A stretch of DNA of 64,000 nt from Anisus vortex (lineage: Eukaryota > Mollusca > Gastropoda > Planorbidae), in NCBI GenBank assembly GCA_949126835.1, contig OX421507.1, positions 26,610,822 through 26,674,821 on the forward strand. Direction: 5' to 3'. The stretch's first letter is position 1. Each line of letters begins with the position of its first letter. The notes under the pieces are model-generated. The model saw nothing but the letters and a program-made list of their open reading frames with translations, did not search any database and had not been told where the DNA came from. The translations under genes and the position numbers were made by a program. This document shows positions 31,801-37,980 of the stretch, piece after piece.

Positions 31801-33525
31801 ATTTAATCAACTGTGTGTGTGTAAAGATTCAAATATTACTACACTTAAATAAGATGTTTATGATGATACAAAGCAACCCCAATGTATCAAGAAGATGCTT
31901 AGAAATAATGTTTATTTACTGTACTAGTATTTGTAACCATTAGGATACTCTTTGTCATTTAGTGTCATTTCTTTTCTCATGGTTCAGTATTTCGCTTTAA
32001 ATGTTTAATATGTACTCTAACCTCTGTTTTTATTTACTTGGATCAATTTTTTTATTTTTTTTTACGAGCAGTACAATATCTAGTGCAGCAGAAACTAAAA
32101 ACATAAAGAGATTTAAGTTAGCTTTTTTATGCATAAAAACAAATTCAATAAATAGACTGATCATGAACACATATTTTTTTAATAACTTACTTAGCTGACC
32201 TTGTGCTTCACATGCATGTAAAGAAGCTTCTTTTAGCACTCTTATCATATTTGCATTTGGTATGACACAGTAAGAATTCTTAATCTTAGCATTGATGGCT
32301 TGTTTTTAATTTCAGAATTACGCACAATTGACCTGTTTTATTAGATTTAATTTTTTTTTAAATGATGTGATTTTGTTTAGTTTTAAAATATGCTAGCTGT
32401 AAACAATTTAACTAACCCCAATATGCGCTCTGAGCTTACATTTTGTTTGTTGGCAGCACTATACAAGTATTATTATTATTAATATTTTAGTAACTTTCTA
32501 GTAGGAAAGAAGGCAATGTTCTGATGGAGATACATCTACAGTAATCAACTGGATAATAGTGCCTTGAAAAACTAAGAGAAATCAAGAGAAATATTTATAA
32601 AAATATGGCAGCTTAAAAAATTCACCAAATCAAGTGAACCTTGCCTGTTACATTAAAGTTTTCTACACAAAACAAACATAAGAATTTTTTGTAGCCATCA
32701 AGTTATATATGGCATCCGTCCATCCTCAATGGACGATGGCGAAAAACCCATCTAGTGGGCAATAAGAAAATAACTATAATCAGTATTAGTGAATTGCTGT
32801 CACTAGAACTAGAAGTATCCTTAACACATGAATACTGAGCATTTTTTTTTTAAATTGACACTTCTAGGCATTTAGATCCTTTTCTTGTTTATCTCTCAAG
32901 CTATATGCTGCCATTTCTTTTTCTTCTGTTAGCAGTACTAGAGTGTGTAACCCTTTTTTTTTAAATACCTGTTTGCTTTACTTGCATTGAAATGATTGCC
33001 ATCAGAGGAACAAAAGATGAAAACAATGACATCGTTTTTCTTTTGTGTGAAACTATATTATTGATTATTGTCTCTAATACATTATATGCAACACTAAATC
33101 ATTCTTTTGATTTAAGTTAAGACCAATGAATATTTATTTCTAAATTTTGTAAAAAAAAAATATTATCTACTGATAGTAAATAGTTTTAAGGTTAATAATC
33201 TCATAGTAAAACCACAGATATTACCAACAATAAAAAGGTATTATTTTGATGAATTAAAAATATTATTTGTTTTCGAATGAATTTAAAATTATGACAATGA
33301 ACAGAAATCTTAAAAACCCACTGTTAGATTTAGGTCTTGAAGAATTGTTCATTTTTTTAAACATCAATGAAATAGCTCTCTATTTTTTTTTTTAATGCTC
33401 AAATGTTATTGACGCTTGTAATGTAAACACAGTTTTAAATAATTTTATTTCTTTTTATTCTTTCAGGTAAGGACAGTATGAGTAATGTTGTGAATCCAGT
33501 TGCACCTGGAGAAATGCTGAAGTGA
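1775..33525 (+). CDS. GOLIM4: GOLIM4 (GPP130)-like Golgi membrane protein gene, 5' part missing
   Basis: Gene-level entry. Coding exons read at 1775-1824, 2366-2419, 3789-3939, 5934-6016, 7998-8051, 9328-9390, 10078-10290, 18758-18854, 19005-19138, 20175-20471 and 21404-21437, ending in either 29606-29766 or 33467-33525. All junctions are GT-AG and phases agree. The first seven exons encode about 220 residues of heptad-rich coiled coil; the later ones are Gln-, Asp- and Glu-rich, low in hydrophobics and without a membrane segment. This matches GOLIM4: short cytosolic tail, one membrane anchor, lumenal coiled coil, acidic tail. The stretch INQQHSMLQGQYKEIEADL aligns well with the vertebrate coiled coil. 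GOLIM4 cycles between cis-Golgi and endosomes. The anchor exon was not found in the first 1.7 kb. About 463 residues are visible. GOLM1/GOLM2 relatives share the architecture but fit less well. Confidence 0.78.
2366..2419 (+). CDS. GOLIM4: GOLIM4 coiled-coil exon b
   Basis: Acceptor TCTCTACAG, donor GTAAAG, 18 whole codons: FELNNRIKSINQQHSMLQ. The QHxML segment is one of the best matches to vertebrate GOLIM4. Confidence 0.78.
2611..3411 (+). mobile_element. Complete hAT-like MITE (family hAT-A), 801 bp
   Basis: Ends TAGGGATGTTAAA and, inverted at the right, TTTAACATCCCTA. Flanked by a perfect 8-bp target duplication GACTGGCA (2603-2610 and 3412-3419), the hAT hallmark. Interior has no transposase. 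Family members are seen at 17680-17905 (right end only) and, reversed, at 49420-50697. Confidence 0.9.
3789..3939 (+). CDS. GOLIM4: GOLIM4 coiled-coil exon c
   Basis: Acceptor TTGTTTACAG, donor GTAATT, 151 nt, ending with one base of a split codon. It encodes about 50 charged residues beginning GQYKEIEADLVKLKDDMSK and ending in QEKENEINTLQ, a continuous heptad pattern. It lies 377 bp after a complete hAT MITE. Confidence 0.8.
3940..5933. other. GOLIM4 intron holding TIR element B
   Basis: Apart from the TIR element at 4492-5668, AT-rich sequence with nothing recognisable. Confidence 0.6.
4492..5668. mobile_element. TIR DNA transposon, family B, 1.18 kb, non-autonomous
   Basis: Perfect 28-bp terminal inverted repeats at 4493-4520 and 5640-5667 starting ACCGTATATACTCGCG. 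Including the outer T/A pair, the flanks are ATA on both sides, so a 3-bp (or TA) target duplication. GTATAAGTCGCACCC is repeated inside both ends. No transposase; the interior is rich in AGGCCTA words. A partial inverted copy lies at 21480-21720. Superfamily not assigned. Confidence 0.88.
5934..6016 (+). CDS. GOLIM4: GOLIM4 coiled-coil exon d
   Basis: Acceptor CTTTTGTTTAG, donor GTATGT. It completes the split Asn codon from the previous exon and encodes KVADMEREKSENTRLIQQF and onward to IQLE, still coiled coil. Confidence 0.8.
6882..6953 (-). repeat. tRNA-Asp-like relic (SINE head or pseudogene)
   Basis: On the - strand ATAGTGGTTAGATTCCC, then the anticodon-loop-like CTGTCAT (GTC at the anticodon position), then B box GGTTCAATTCC, in the order and spacing of tRNA-Asp. 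Stem mismatches argue against a working tRNA. Confidence 0.6.
7798..7817 (+). repeat. Poly(G) run of 20
   Basis: Uninterrupted G homopolymer inside an intron of an AT-rich gene. Could form a G-quadruplex; its length may also be a sequencing error. Confidence 0.7.
7998..8051 (+). CDS. GOLIM4: GOLIM4 coiled-coil exon e
   Basis: Acceptor TTTCACTACAG, donor GTGTTT (weak), 18 whole codons: KQLEYTKTEARNFFQQFK. Confidence 0.75.
8320..8925. repeat. Degenerate GGATGACATCCATTGGTT minisatellite
   Basis: About 600 bp of diverged, roughly 20-35 bp units built on GGATGACATCCATTGGTTGG, inside the intron between exons e and f. Best-preserved units lie around 8500-8720. The core GGATGACATCC is partly palindromic. 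Confidence 0.8.
9328..9390 (+). CDS. GOLIM4: GOLIM4 coiled-coil exon f
   Basis: Acceptor CTTAAACAG, donor GTTATT (weak, though preceded by AAAG). Twenty-one codons, starting NQHETEVNINANLQYSLNS. The N-x-N-A context could carry lumenal glycans, but no clear N-x-S/T sequon is seen here. Confidence 0.7.
9391..10077. other. GOLIM4 intron, nothing recognised
   Basis: AT-rich with a (TA)n run at about 9847-9863. A 109-codon frame at 9513-9842 has no domain and crosses low-complexity sequence. Confidence 0.5.
10078..10290 (+). CDS. GOLIM4: GOLIM4 exon g, end of coiled coil and start of Gln-rich tail
   Basis: Acceptor CCATTGCAG, donor GTAATT, 71 codons. It opens with TDKAQLENENKILKQQLSQ, the last coiled-coil heptads, then changes to a Gln-rich segment (QQGQHQPQQQNQQQ) that begins the unstructured tail. 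The next exon is 8.5 kb away because the intron holds a Gmr1-like retrotransposon and other repeats. Confidence 0.82.
10344..10400 (+). repeat. Possible eroded end of TIR family B
   Basis: CTGTATATATACTCCTGTAT followed by GGTCGCATAGCTGGATAGG resembles the family B terminus and its subterminal GTCGCAC...GGATAAG block, with several substitutions. No partner end was found. Confidence 0.35.
10536..11753. mobile_element. TIR DNA transposon, family C, 1.22 kb, non-autonomous
   Basis: Ends CAGACATGCCTACC and, inverted, GGTAGGCATGTCTG (14-bp perfect TIR). Flanked by CTTTAG on both sides (10530-10535 and 11754-11759), a 6-bp target duplication. TTCCG words are repeated just inside the left end and GTTCCTCATTTT three times inside the right. 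No transposase. The interior has at least five AGGCCT words in 11030-11340. Confidence 0.82.
11968..12639 (-). repeat. 3' LTR of the Gmr1-like element
   Basis: 672 bp, same as the other LTR. The 67-codon frame found in both LTRs (12325-12528 and 17342-17545) is a by-product and not a gene. Confidence 0.92.
12640..12650 (-). promoter_or_regulatory. Polypurine tract
   Basis: GGGTGGGGGCG on the - strand directly before the 3' LTR, the expected plus-strand priming site (with T and C interruptions). Confidence 0.6.
12651..13871 (-). other. 3' non-coding region of the Gmr1-like element
   Basis: About 1.2 kb of AT-rich sequence between the pol stop and the polypurine tract. No env-like or other open frame was seen. 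Confidence 0.6.
13872..13912 (-). pseudogene. RNase H C-terminal relic of the Gmr1-like element
   Basis: In a different frame from pol: DKVIADNLSRVLHD then stop, matching the VADxLSR motif that ends the RNase H region in Ty3/gypsy pol. It shows that RNase H came last and that the missing piece is an internal deletion. The repeated GACAAG on both sides of the junction suggests microhomology. Confidence 0.7.
13914..16355 (-). pseudogene. Pol remnant: protease, integrase, start of reverse transcriptase
   Basis: 813-codon open frame. Protease lies near the N-terminus with DTGS at about 49-52 and ILGNDIM near 117. Integrase follows: an HHCC zinc finger at roughly 295-345 (GHMGVRKTHH, CKTCHVC), then the catalytic core with Asp in HILIDCVGPL, Asp in QSDQGTNF and Glu in GALERFHQTL. 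After integrase comes the N-terminal part of reverse transcriptase (CVMVPKADHTLQFYRDFGKL), cut off at RIIDKI. The remaining fragment at 13872-13912 is in another frame. The first Met is probably an internal one exposed by the gag deletion. Integrase before RT sets this apart from ordinary gypsy elements. Confidence 0.9.
16353..16714 (-). pseudogene. Truncated gag of the Gmr1-like element
   Basis: Starts at ATG 16714 (MASNISSEELNAMSFAELKE) and runs about 120 codons before the sequence jumps to the protease region near 16353. The start has a SAP-like LKELAESFGI segment, common at the N-terminus of animal Ty3/gypsy Gag. The capsid core and the zinc knuckle are missing. After the junction this frame reads out of phase through the protease region. 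Confidence 0.75.
16962..16979 (-). promoter_or_regulatory. Primer binding site for tRNA-Pro
   Basis: TGGGGGCTCGTCCGGGAT on the - strand, five bases inside the LTR. It is the perfect 18-base complement of the 3' end of animal tRNA-Pro, the same site used by gammaretroviruses. Confidence 0.85.
16985..17656 (-). repeat. 5' LTR of the Gmr1-like element
   Basis: 672 bp, bounded by TG and CA on either strand. Same as 11968-12639 on inspection of the whole length. Confidence 0.92.
17680..17905 (+). mobile_element. hAT-A fragment, right end
   Basis: Shares CACACAAATCAACCTCT, GAATGCCCTGC and ACGCACATTTGGCTTTT, in the same order, with 3200-3300 of the complete copy, and ends TTAACATCCCTA. The left part is missing. 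Confidence 0.75.
17944..18300 (+). repeat. S1-related SINE with an alternative tail
   Basis: GGGGCACAGTGG head with most of the anticodon region lost, GGTTCCAATCC B box, CAGCTCTTATGGGTATTTGACA body and GCTGCTTCAC, then a tail (AACCAACATGGACTGAATGG, ATCCTAGGCACCCCCAATCC, CCCCTGACATGTTTGG) that S1 copies elsewhere lack. The same tail is at 39960-40190. Confidence 0.72.
18308..18673. mobile_element. hAT-like MITE with AGGGCTGTGGAGTCGG ends
   Basis: Left end AGGGCTGTGGAGTCGG, right end with the reverse complement CCGACTCCACAGCCCT preceded by repeated GACTCCGACTCC. No clear 8-bp duplication remains, so it is probably old. Confidence 0.75.
18758..18854 (+). CDS. GOLIM4: GOLIM4 tail exon h
   Basis: Acceptor TTTTTGTTTAG, donor GTAAAA. 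It encodes MESEDAVDKANPFKNFDS and onward to LLGRG, ending on one base of a Gly codon. The ATG is internal and not a start. The exon sits just right of an 'AGGGCTGTGGAGTCGG' hAT remnant. Confidence 0.75.
19005..19138 (+). CDS. GOLIM4: GOLIM4 tail exon i
   Basis: Acceptor TTTGTTGTAG, donor GTAAGT (consensus). It completes the Gly codon and encodes about 44 residues, including EAVEELNAQHQMIAPGRNQQ, a polar tail segment. Confidence 0.78.
19225..19385 (-). mobile_element. LINE 3' end with C-terminal zinc finger
   Basis: On the - strand: CQKCNKDCYSRVGLHSHSR, a C-x2-C...H-x3..5-H finger of the kind found at the very C-terminus of some animal non-LTR retrotransposon polyproteins, then a stop and short 3' UTR. 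Only the tail is present. Confidence 0.6.
20175..20471 (+). CDS. GOLIM4: GOLIM4 acidic tail exon j
   Basis: Acceptor TTTTCTTACAG, donor GTGAGC, 99 whole codons. Strongly charged: DDLDKRPDVNPNDEQKGQ, then several Asp/Glu/Lys clusters, ending PPILNEN. If this intron is retained, translation stops two codons into it (GTG AGC TGA), giving a truncated form. Acidic, intrinsically disordered composition is typical of the GOLIM4 lumenal tail. Confidence 0.82.
20472..21403. other. GOLIM4 intron, nothing recognised
   Basis: AT-rich, no repeat match within the window and no coding signal beyond the two flanking exons. Confidence 0.5.
21404..21437 (+). CDS. GOLIM4: GOLIM4 mini-exon k
   Basis: Thirty-four bases between acceptor TTTTTACAG and donor GTAAGT, encoding NDRLEDKNAGV plus one base of a split codon. 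Both splice sites are strong and the frame continues from the previous exon. It ends in phase 1 and fits either terminal exon. Confidence 0.68.
21480..21720 (-). mobile_element. Partial copy of TIR family B
   Basis: Starts ACCGTATATACCCGCGTATA followed by AGTCACAC and, further in, AAAGTTGGGGTGCGACT and GCCGAAACGTAGCC, matching the right part of 4492-5668 in reverse. The other end was not found. Confidence 0.7.
21743..21847 (+). repeat. Tandem 68-bp repeat, first copies (continues at 28405)
   Basis: AGAATAGATGCGCCAACATA starts one unit at 21743 and another at 21811. The second unit breaks off at CCAAATT where TIR element E begins, and resumes with AGCCAGTCTGAG at 28411. Confidence 0.85.
21848..28404. 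mobile_element. TIR element E, 6.56 kb, filled with a minisatellite
   Basis: Left end CATAGCTGCCAACCCTCCTG, right end the inverse of TATAGCTGCCAACTTCCCTG: a 12-bp perfect core plus further matches. Flanked by CAAATT at 21842-21847 and 28405-28410. The interrupted 68-bp repeat supplies the empty site, which supports one insertion event. The left arm (about 1.6 kb) has repeated TCCGGATTC words and AGGCCTA-rich sequence; the middle is the 70/71-bp array; the right arm is short (about 350 bp). No transposase found. Confidence 0.78.
23432..28055 (+). repeat. 70/71-bp minisatellite array, about 65 units
   Basis: Tandem units containing TTCAGGGACTTGTGTATATG, TCTGTCAACCTAGTAGAATC and CTCTTCATCACTATATATAT. 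Most units are 70 bp; some are 71 bp with an extra T (AATATTTG for AATATTG). A second variable site is TATTGA or TATTAA. The first unit is the most diverged. Repeated open frames of 73-124 codons beginning MYMSVNLVESS are products of the repeat and not genes. Confidence 0.97.
28405..28505 (+). repeat. Tandem 68-bp repeat, continuation
   Basis: Completes the unit interrupted at 21847 and begins a third, diverged unit (AGAATAGATGCGCCAACATA at about 28445). Confidence 0.85.
28506..29105. other. GOLIM4 intron, nothing recognised
   Basis: AT-rich, no repeat or coding signal recognised. Confidence 0.5.
29106..29141 (+). CDS. Possible GOLIM4 cassette exon (uncertain)
   Basis: Long pyrimidine tract and TTTAG acceptor, then 36 bases encoding DEFVLSKLSKLK plus a Gly codon base, then a weak GTATAT donor. 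Phase 1 on both sides, so it can be skipped or included without breaking the frame. The peptide is less polar than its neighbours, so this may be chance. Confidence 0.25.
29606..29766 (+). CDS. GOLIM4: GOLIM4 terminal exon l (acidic C-terminus)
   Basis: Acceptor CCTCTTGTAG, then an open frame in the right phase encoding 53 acidic and Gln-rich residues, starting ENQYFGEEDNQQGDEDVRG, ending ALDRANE, then TAG. Composition matches the end of GOLIM4 proteins. No 5' splice site in the right phase is seen before the stop, so it acts as a last exon. Confidence 0.75.
30490..30830 (-). mobile_element. LINE 5' UTR fragment, same family as the 40.3-kb LINE
   Basis: On the - strand, CCTCCTACCAAG, TAAGGGTTAGCTG-like, ACCAACTGGTTAGTAGT, GGGCAGATGAGG, AGCTAGGAATAGCGA and GAGAGAAAACT appear in the same order as at 40360-40570. 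Only the 5' part is present. Confidence 0.75.
32420..32490 (+). repeat. Short dispersed repeat ending in ATTATTATT
   Basis: GCGCTCTGAGCTTACATT, GTTTGTTGGCAGC and CTATACAA followed by ATTATTATT also occur at 63105-63163 in the same orientation. Looks like a SINE or LINE 3' end. Confidence 0.7.
33467..33525 (+). CDS. GOLIM4: GOLIM4 alternative terminal exon m
   Basis: Acceptor TTTATTCTTTCAG followed by an in-phase frame GKDSMSNVVNPVAPGEMLK and TGA. It needs a phase-1 donor upstream, which the mini-exon at 21404-21437 supplies, so skipping the 29606 exon gives a shorter, less acidic C-terminus. The alternative is a chance splice-like site in the 3' region. The roughly 4.4 kb after it is mostly non-repetitive and reaches a poly(A) signal. 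Confidence 0.5.
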
Positions 33526-36500
33526 ACACTAAAGTGACCTTTAAACTGTCAATTTTCATGAAAACATTTTTTTTTTTTGGCTTATTCATTATTTTTTTCT
33601 TAACTATGTTTTTTAAATGAATGACTGACAGGGATATGTTTTAAAACCCCTCTAATTGGAAACAAGGTACTACTTTTTTTTTTTTCTTTCTGGTGGACCA
33701 TCAGGAACTGATGAACCCAAGTGGGGTAAATCAATTAAAATAGCCACTATAAAAATGCTTTTTGTAATGCTGATTCATTTAATTATGAAACATACTTGGA
33801 TATATCTCATTGGGTAGCTTCTCCCTCACGCCCCATTTCATTCTTTATTCACATATGATGTCATTATTATAAAACTTTTAAGAAGCAAACAATTGCTTTT
33901 TCTTTTACCACCCCTCCCCCTTTTTCCCTTTTAATTTATTACAAATTAAACTGCACCAGTAGAGTTGTTTATACTTGAACAATGATTTCTTTCATACATT
34001 TTCTATTTTATTATTTGACTTTGTAATGCTTTTAATTGAGACAGTGATTATATGTATTCATTGACTTGACTTTGTGTGTGTGTGTGTGTACTTAAAAAAA
34101 AAAATGTCTCTTGCATAATTGTACTTCAATCTTTGATAATATGTGAGAGAAATGCTAAAGGGCATCTATTGTAAATGCCAAAAAAATGGAACAGGGGCAA
34201 AGCCATTCATGAGGGAGGTTAAGCCCCCAGGGGAAAAAAATGCCTAACCATTAGTTTTGCTCAAAAGTCTCAGATTCAATTGTGTGCATTTCAGAGTTGA
34301 TAAACCGATAGAAAGGTTTGTACATGGAGACTTATTTTTATATTAATGAAAGGAGAGGAATATGAACAGATCTTTTTTTTTAATGTTGAATGACTGATAG
34401 GTAATGAAAAAAATGAGTGAAAAGTAATTTTTCATTGATTGAAATATCTATTTCTGTATTTTTTTTATCACGGTTCGTATCTCTGAATGGTATTTTACCT
34501 GCGTATGACACTGCCTTTTAGCTTTAGATCATTGCCATGTTACTTCTCTATTCCCTGCAGGCCATTATCACCCTATGATGTGGCATATTATTTTTTATCT
34601 ATTTCATATTTTAGCTTCAAGTATATTTAGTATATAATGAAATGTACCTTGTTAAGAACTTGTGTCAGTCTAAATGAATGTTGAACCTGAGATACACGAC
34701 ACTCGTTTCTAGATTTCTATTCTCTGTTCTATTTCTAATTAACAAATTGAAATTACTTTTCAATGATGTGGGTCTTTTTTTTGGTATATGAGTCAGCCAG
34801 CTGTAGTGAAAAGTTGTGTCAGTTAGAAAGTAAAACCTGTCAAAACTAGCATTGGCAGAATAAGCAAGATGTGATATTTATTGACCTGCACACAAAAAAA
34901 TGTAATGGATAAAGTAGATATTATCATGAATACTTTGCCTGGAATGCAATAGTGCTAGCTTTGAGTTTGTCAGGTTTAGATCAAATAGTGTTCTACTTTC
35001 TACTGTGATCTGTTATTTGAAAAATTCAGCAGCGTATGGGCCTTAATGTGACATTAGGAAAATTCATAAACAGTGTGTTAACTGCATTGCTGCGATCTTG
35101 ACAAGAACTTGTACAATGATCCAGTTCATATTCACTCAAATATTTATTGTTTTTTTTTTAGTTATTCCTTTTTTAAAAAGTCTTTTGTGTAAAGACTTTA
35201 TGAAATTCTATTTATGTGCATGTAATAATGTTGGAAACTTCTTAGATTTTGATCACCTGATTTTGGGCAAGATAAGGGCTTAATGAATTGTTTATCAATT
35301 AATTATAGGAAAATCAATTTGAACTAGTATGCTTCTCAGTTATAACAAACATAAAACATTTTTGAACCTTTGCAGTTAGCTAATCTATTTATTGCTCTGA
35401 TCTGATGCACCTGTGTTTTGCCCCAAAGAATTGCTGAAACAAATCAGTAGGATTAAAATAGTATATATTTGTTCTTTATAACTGCTGCAGACATCCATTT
35501 TGGTTAAGGCTGGCTTAAATGCAGATGTCCATTAGCTATTTTTTTAGCTGTATTATAGTTGCTTACCTATTGATTCACGCTACATTTCTTTGTGTGTCTG
35601 TGTGTGTGTTGTTTTTTTAACATGGCAAAAGCTACAAATATTTCTGTGATTACTGTGTATAGCAAGCTGCATGTGGGTTAGACAATGAAATTTGAAACTA
35701 CTGCCTGATTAACCCTACATTATATTAATAGAAAGTATTTACATTATACAAAAAATATGCCATATTTCTCTAGAGATTTACAGTTGTATTGAAATGTTTA
35801 TCTTCATTCCAAAGGTTTGCTTTTGTCAGTGATAACTTATGTTGGTCTTATAATATATAGAGCAATTTCTTCTTTTTTAAATTAAATGCATTAACCAAAT
35901 TTGCAAAAAGCTTCTTTTTTTAAATAATTTATATAATTTGAGTTCATTTACTATCCCTTGCTTAAATATACTTTTTCATTTGTTCTCAACTTTTTATATT
36001 TTGTTATTTTGTTATTTCTGTTCATTGGAAATCAATACTTCAAAGTTTAAAAGTTCACATTTTTACATTCTTCAATGTTCAAATATTTCTTCAGTGCATA
36101 AAGGTATTGTTCAAATGTCCATATGTACCATCTGAACAAAAGGAATGTGCACATTCCTCCAAATTTGAGTGTGTAATATGAGACAATTTTCTTTACCCAG
36201 TATGTCAATACTATTTATAAAAACTTTTGATGGAATATTGGGAGGATGGGGGAGATGTCTATAAAAATTTCACCGATCAAAAGTGTCATTTTGATTCACA
36301 TTTTCAACCAAGATTGTATTTGATGGAGGGTTTCACCCATTCCAGTGATTTTGTTTTATTTACCTTGTGTACTGTACTTTTGATATTTGTATAAAAATTT
36401 ATGTGAGTATTCTTTCTATATAAATTTTGAGACCATTCATTGATTGAAACAATTTGCTTTAAATTTAATCCTGTATGTGAGCACAATATGGTACAAAAGT

Positions 36501-36675
36501 AATTGTAGAAATGGTTTATTGTACATTTTTAGTTCTGAGTTAAATGCAACTCAAAATTGTAACTGCCAAGGAATGCTTTGGTCTAGCTAGCAAAGCAAAG
36601 AGCTACCTTTCGCATGGTCTTTAGCTCAAGTCTGGTAAGGGGGAAATTATTTTTTTTTTCATTAGACTTGTCGCA

Positions 36676-36790
36676 ATATGTATAGCTGGCCATTGTGCTG
36701 GCCACATAATCCTCCTTGTGCTTTGACTGTCTATACTATCCCTCCTTACGCCATGACCATTGAAACTGGTGAACTTTGCTGCTTTATTAG
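36676..36790 (+). repeat. Degraded S1 SINE, 3' half
   Basis: ATAGCTGGCCATTGTGCTGGC, CACATAATC, CATGACCATTGAAACTGGTGAA and GCTGCTTTA match the S1 body at 61420-61490 with substitutions. Confidence 0.65.
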
Positions 36791-37937
36791 TCCTTTACTT
36801 ATACTTAATTTGTTACATTTTTTAGAAAACATGTTTGCCCTTTTAATTTCCTTATACATAAGATGAAGAAAATATAGCAAGGAACATTTTGGGGTTATAA
36901 TTTAGATCACTACAGTAAAATATTCAATGAAATGAACATTTTTTTTATTTCAAGAAAACTGTAAATATGGTATCGTAATAAGATATGGTTTTTACTTTTT
37001 TACAAATTTCTTTTCTGTCTTATTTAGACAATGGTCTATATGGGTTGTGTTATTTTAGAAACTGTAAAAGGTAATAGGCACCATCTTTGAGCCACAGAAT
37101 AATAATGATGTATACATCACTAAATGCATTTCTTTTTTAATTACATGCAAGAAATTTTGAATGCTTTTGGTATGCAGTAATTCAGAAACTGTCCTGTGGT
37201 CTGGGCTTGGTGTTTTGTTCTGTAGCCATTAGTTTTATCACGGCTTGACCTAAATCATTTGTGGTCTGAAAACTGTTATTGCTTTTGTGGTAATTGCAGG
37301 GAAAATGAAAGTTGTCATGACCCTGGAAGTTTGTGAATTGCTGCCATGTATCAACATGTGAGGGAAATATATTTTATGCCCTGTTGTATTATTTGCTTTT
37401 TTTATTTACTTCAAAAAACATTTTCTTATAACCAATTTGTACCATATTGTGGCCATTGTTGTTATTACATTAAAATTATTCTAATGGTTATTGATTATGT
37501 TTAATGATTTTGTTCTTCTAACTGTGGGTTTTGTTATAATAAGAGATTATGGTATTTTTCTGATTTGTTTTATGGTTTCCTTTATTGCTCTTCTGTGTAT
37601 GTGTGAGTGTTACAGTATTGGAGACTTAACACTAGTGGTAGAAGCACTGTTACCTTACTTTAAATATTACAAGTGTCTGATTTCAATGATTGCCATAAGA
37701 GTGGAGTCAATTAGAAACAAATTTATTGATGGCCAGTTTCAGAGAATAGCAACTATTCCAATAGGTTATTAATCTGTGCCTTATCCTAAAGTATTTCTGA
37801 TTCTTTGGTACATTCTTTCTGAACAGCAAACTTTATTATTGAAATATTTATGTGGGAAGGGATGGCTGTAACTGTAATGGTGACCTTTTTTTGAAAAGAA
37901 ATTCAAAGGTTACCAGACTGGTAAGTTGAACAACAGA

Positions 37938-37943
37938 AATAAA
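37938..37943 (+). terminator. AATAAA poly(A) signal, candidate 3' end of GOLIM4
   Basis: AATAAA on the + strand, about 30 bases before the opposing signal of ADI1. Several other AATAAA hexamers occur in this AT-rich stretch, so the assignment rests on position. Confidence 0.35.
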
Positions 37944-37974
37944 CAATATCAAAGTAGTTGGATTTAGTAGCCAT

Positions 37975-37980
37975 TTTATT
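37975..37980 (-). terminator. AATAAA poly(A) signal, candidate 3' end of ADI1
   Basis: TTTATT on + (AATAAA on -). It would give ADI1 a 3' UTR of about 1.45 kb. Other candidate signals lie between here and 39433. Confidence 0.3.

Larger units (their letters stand above)
29767..33466. other. 3' UTR of the exon-l isoform and/or intron before exon m
   Basis: AT-rich, with an inverted LINE 5' fragment at 30490-30830 and a short dispersed repeat at 32420-32490. No further exon recognised. Confidence 0.5.
33526..37960 (+). other. Probable long GOLIM4 3' untranslated region
   Basis: About 4.4 kb of mostly unique AT-rich sequence between the last coding exon and a poly(A) signal at 37938. It contains a (TG)n run near 34074-34088 and a degraded SINE tail at 36676-36790. 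Short open frames here (for example 35098-35283 and 37491-37772) show no protein features and look like chance. Confidence 0.4.

Noticed and set aside
37491..37772. 93-codon hydrophobic frame (MIMFNDFVLL...) as a small membrane protein
   Set aside because: Lies in the likely GOLIM4 3' UTR in T-rich sequence, which by itself yields hydrophobic codons; no other support.
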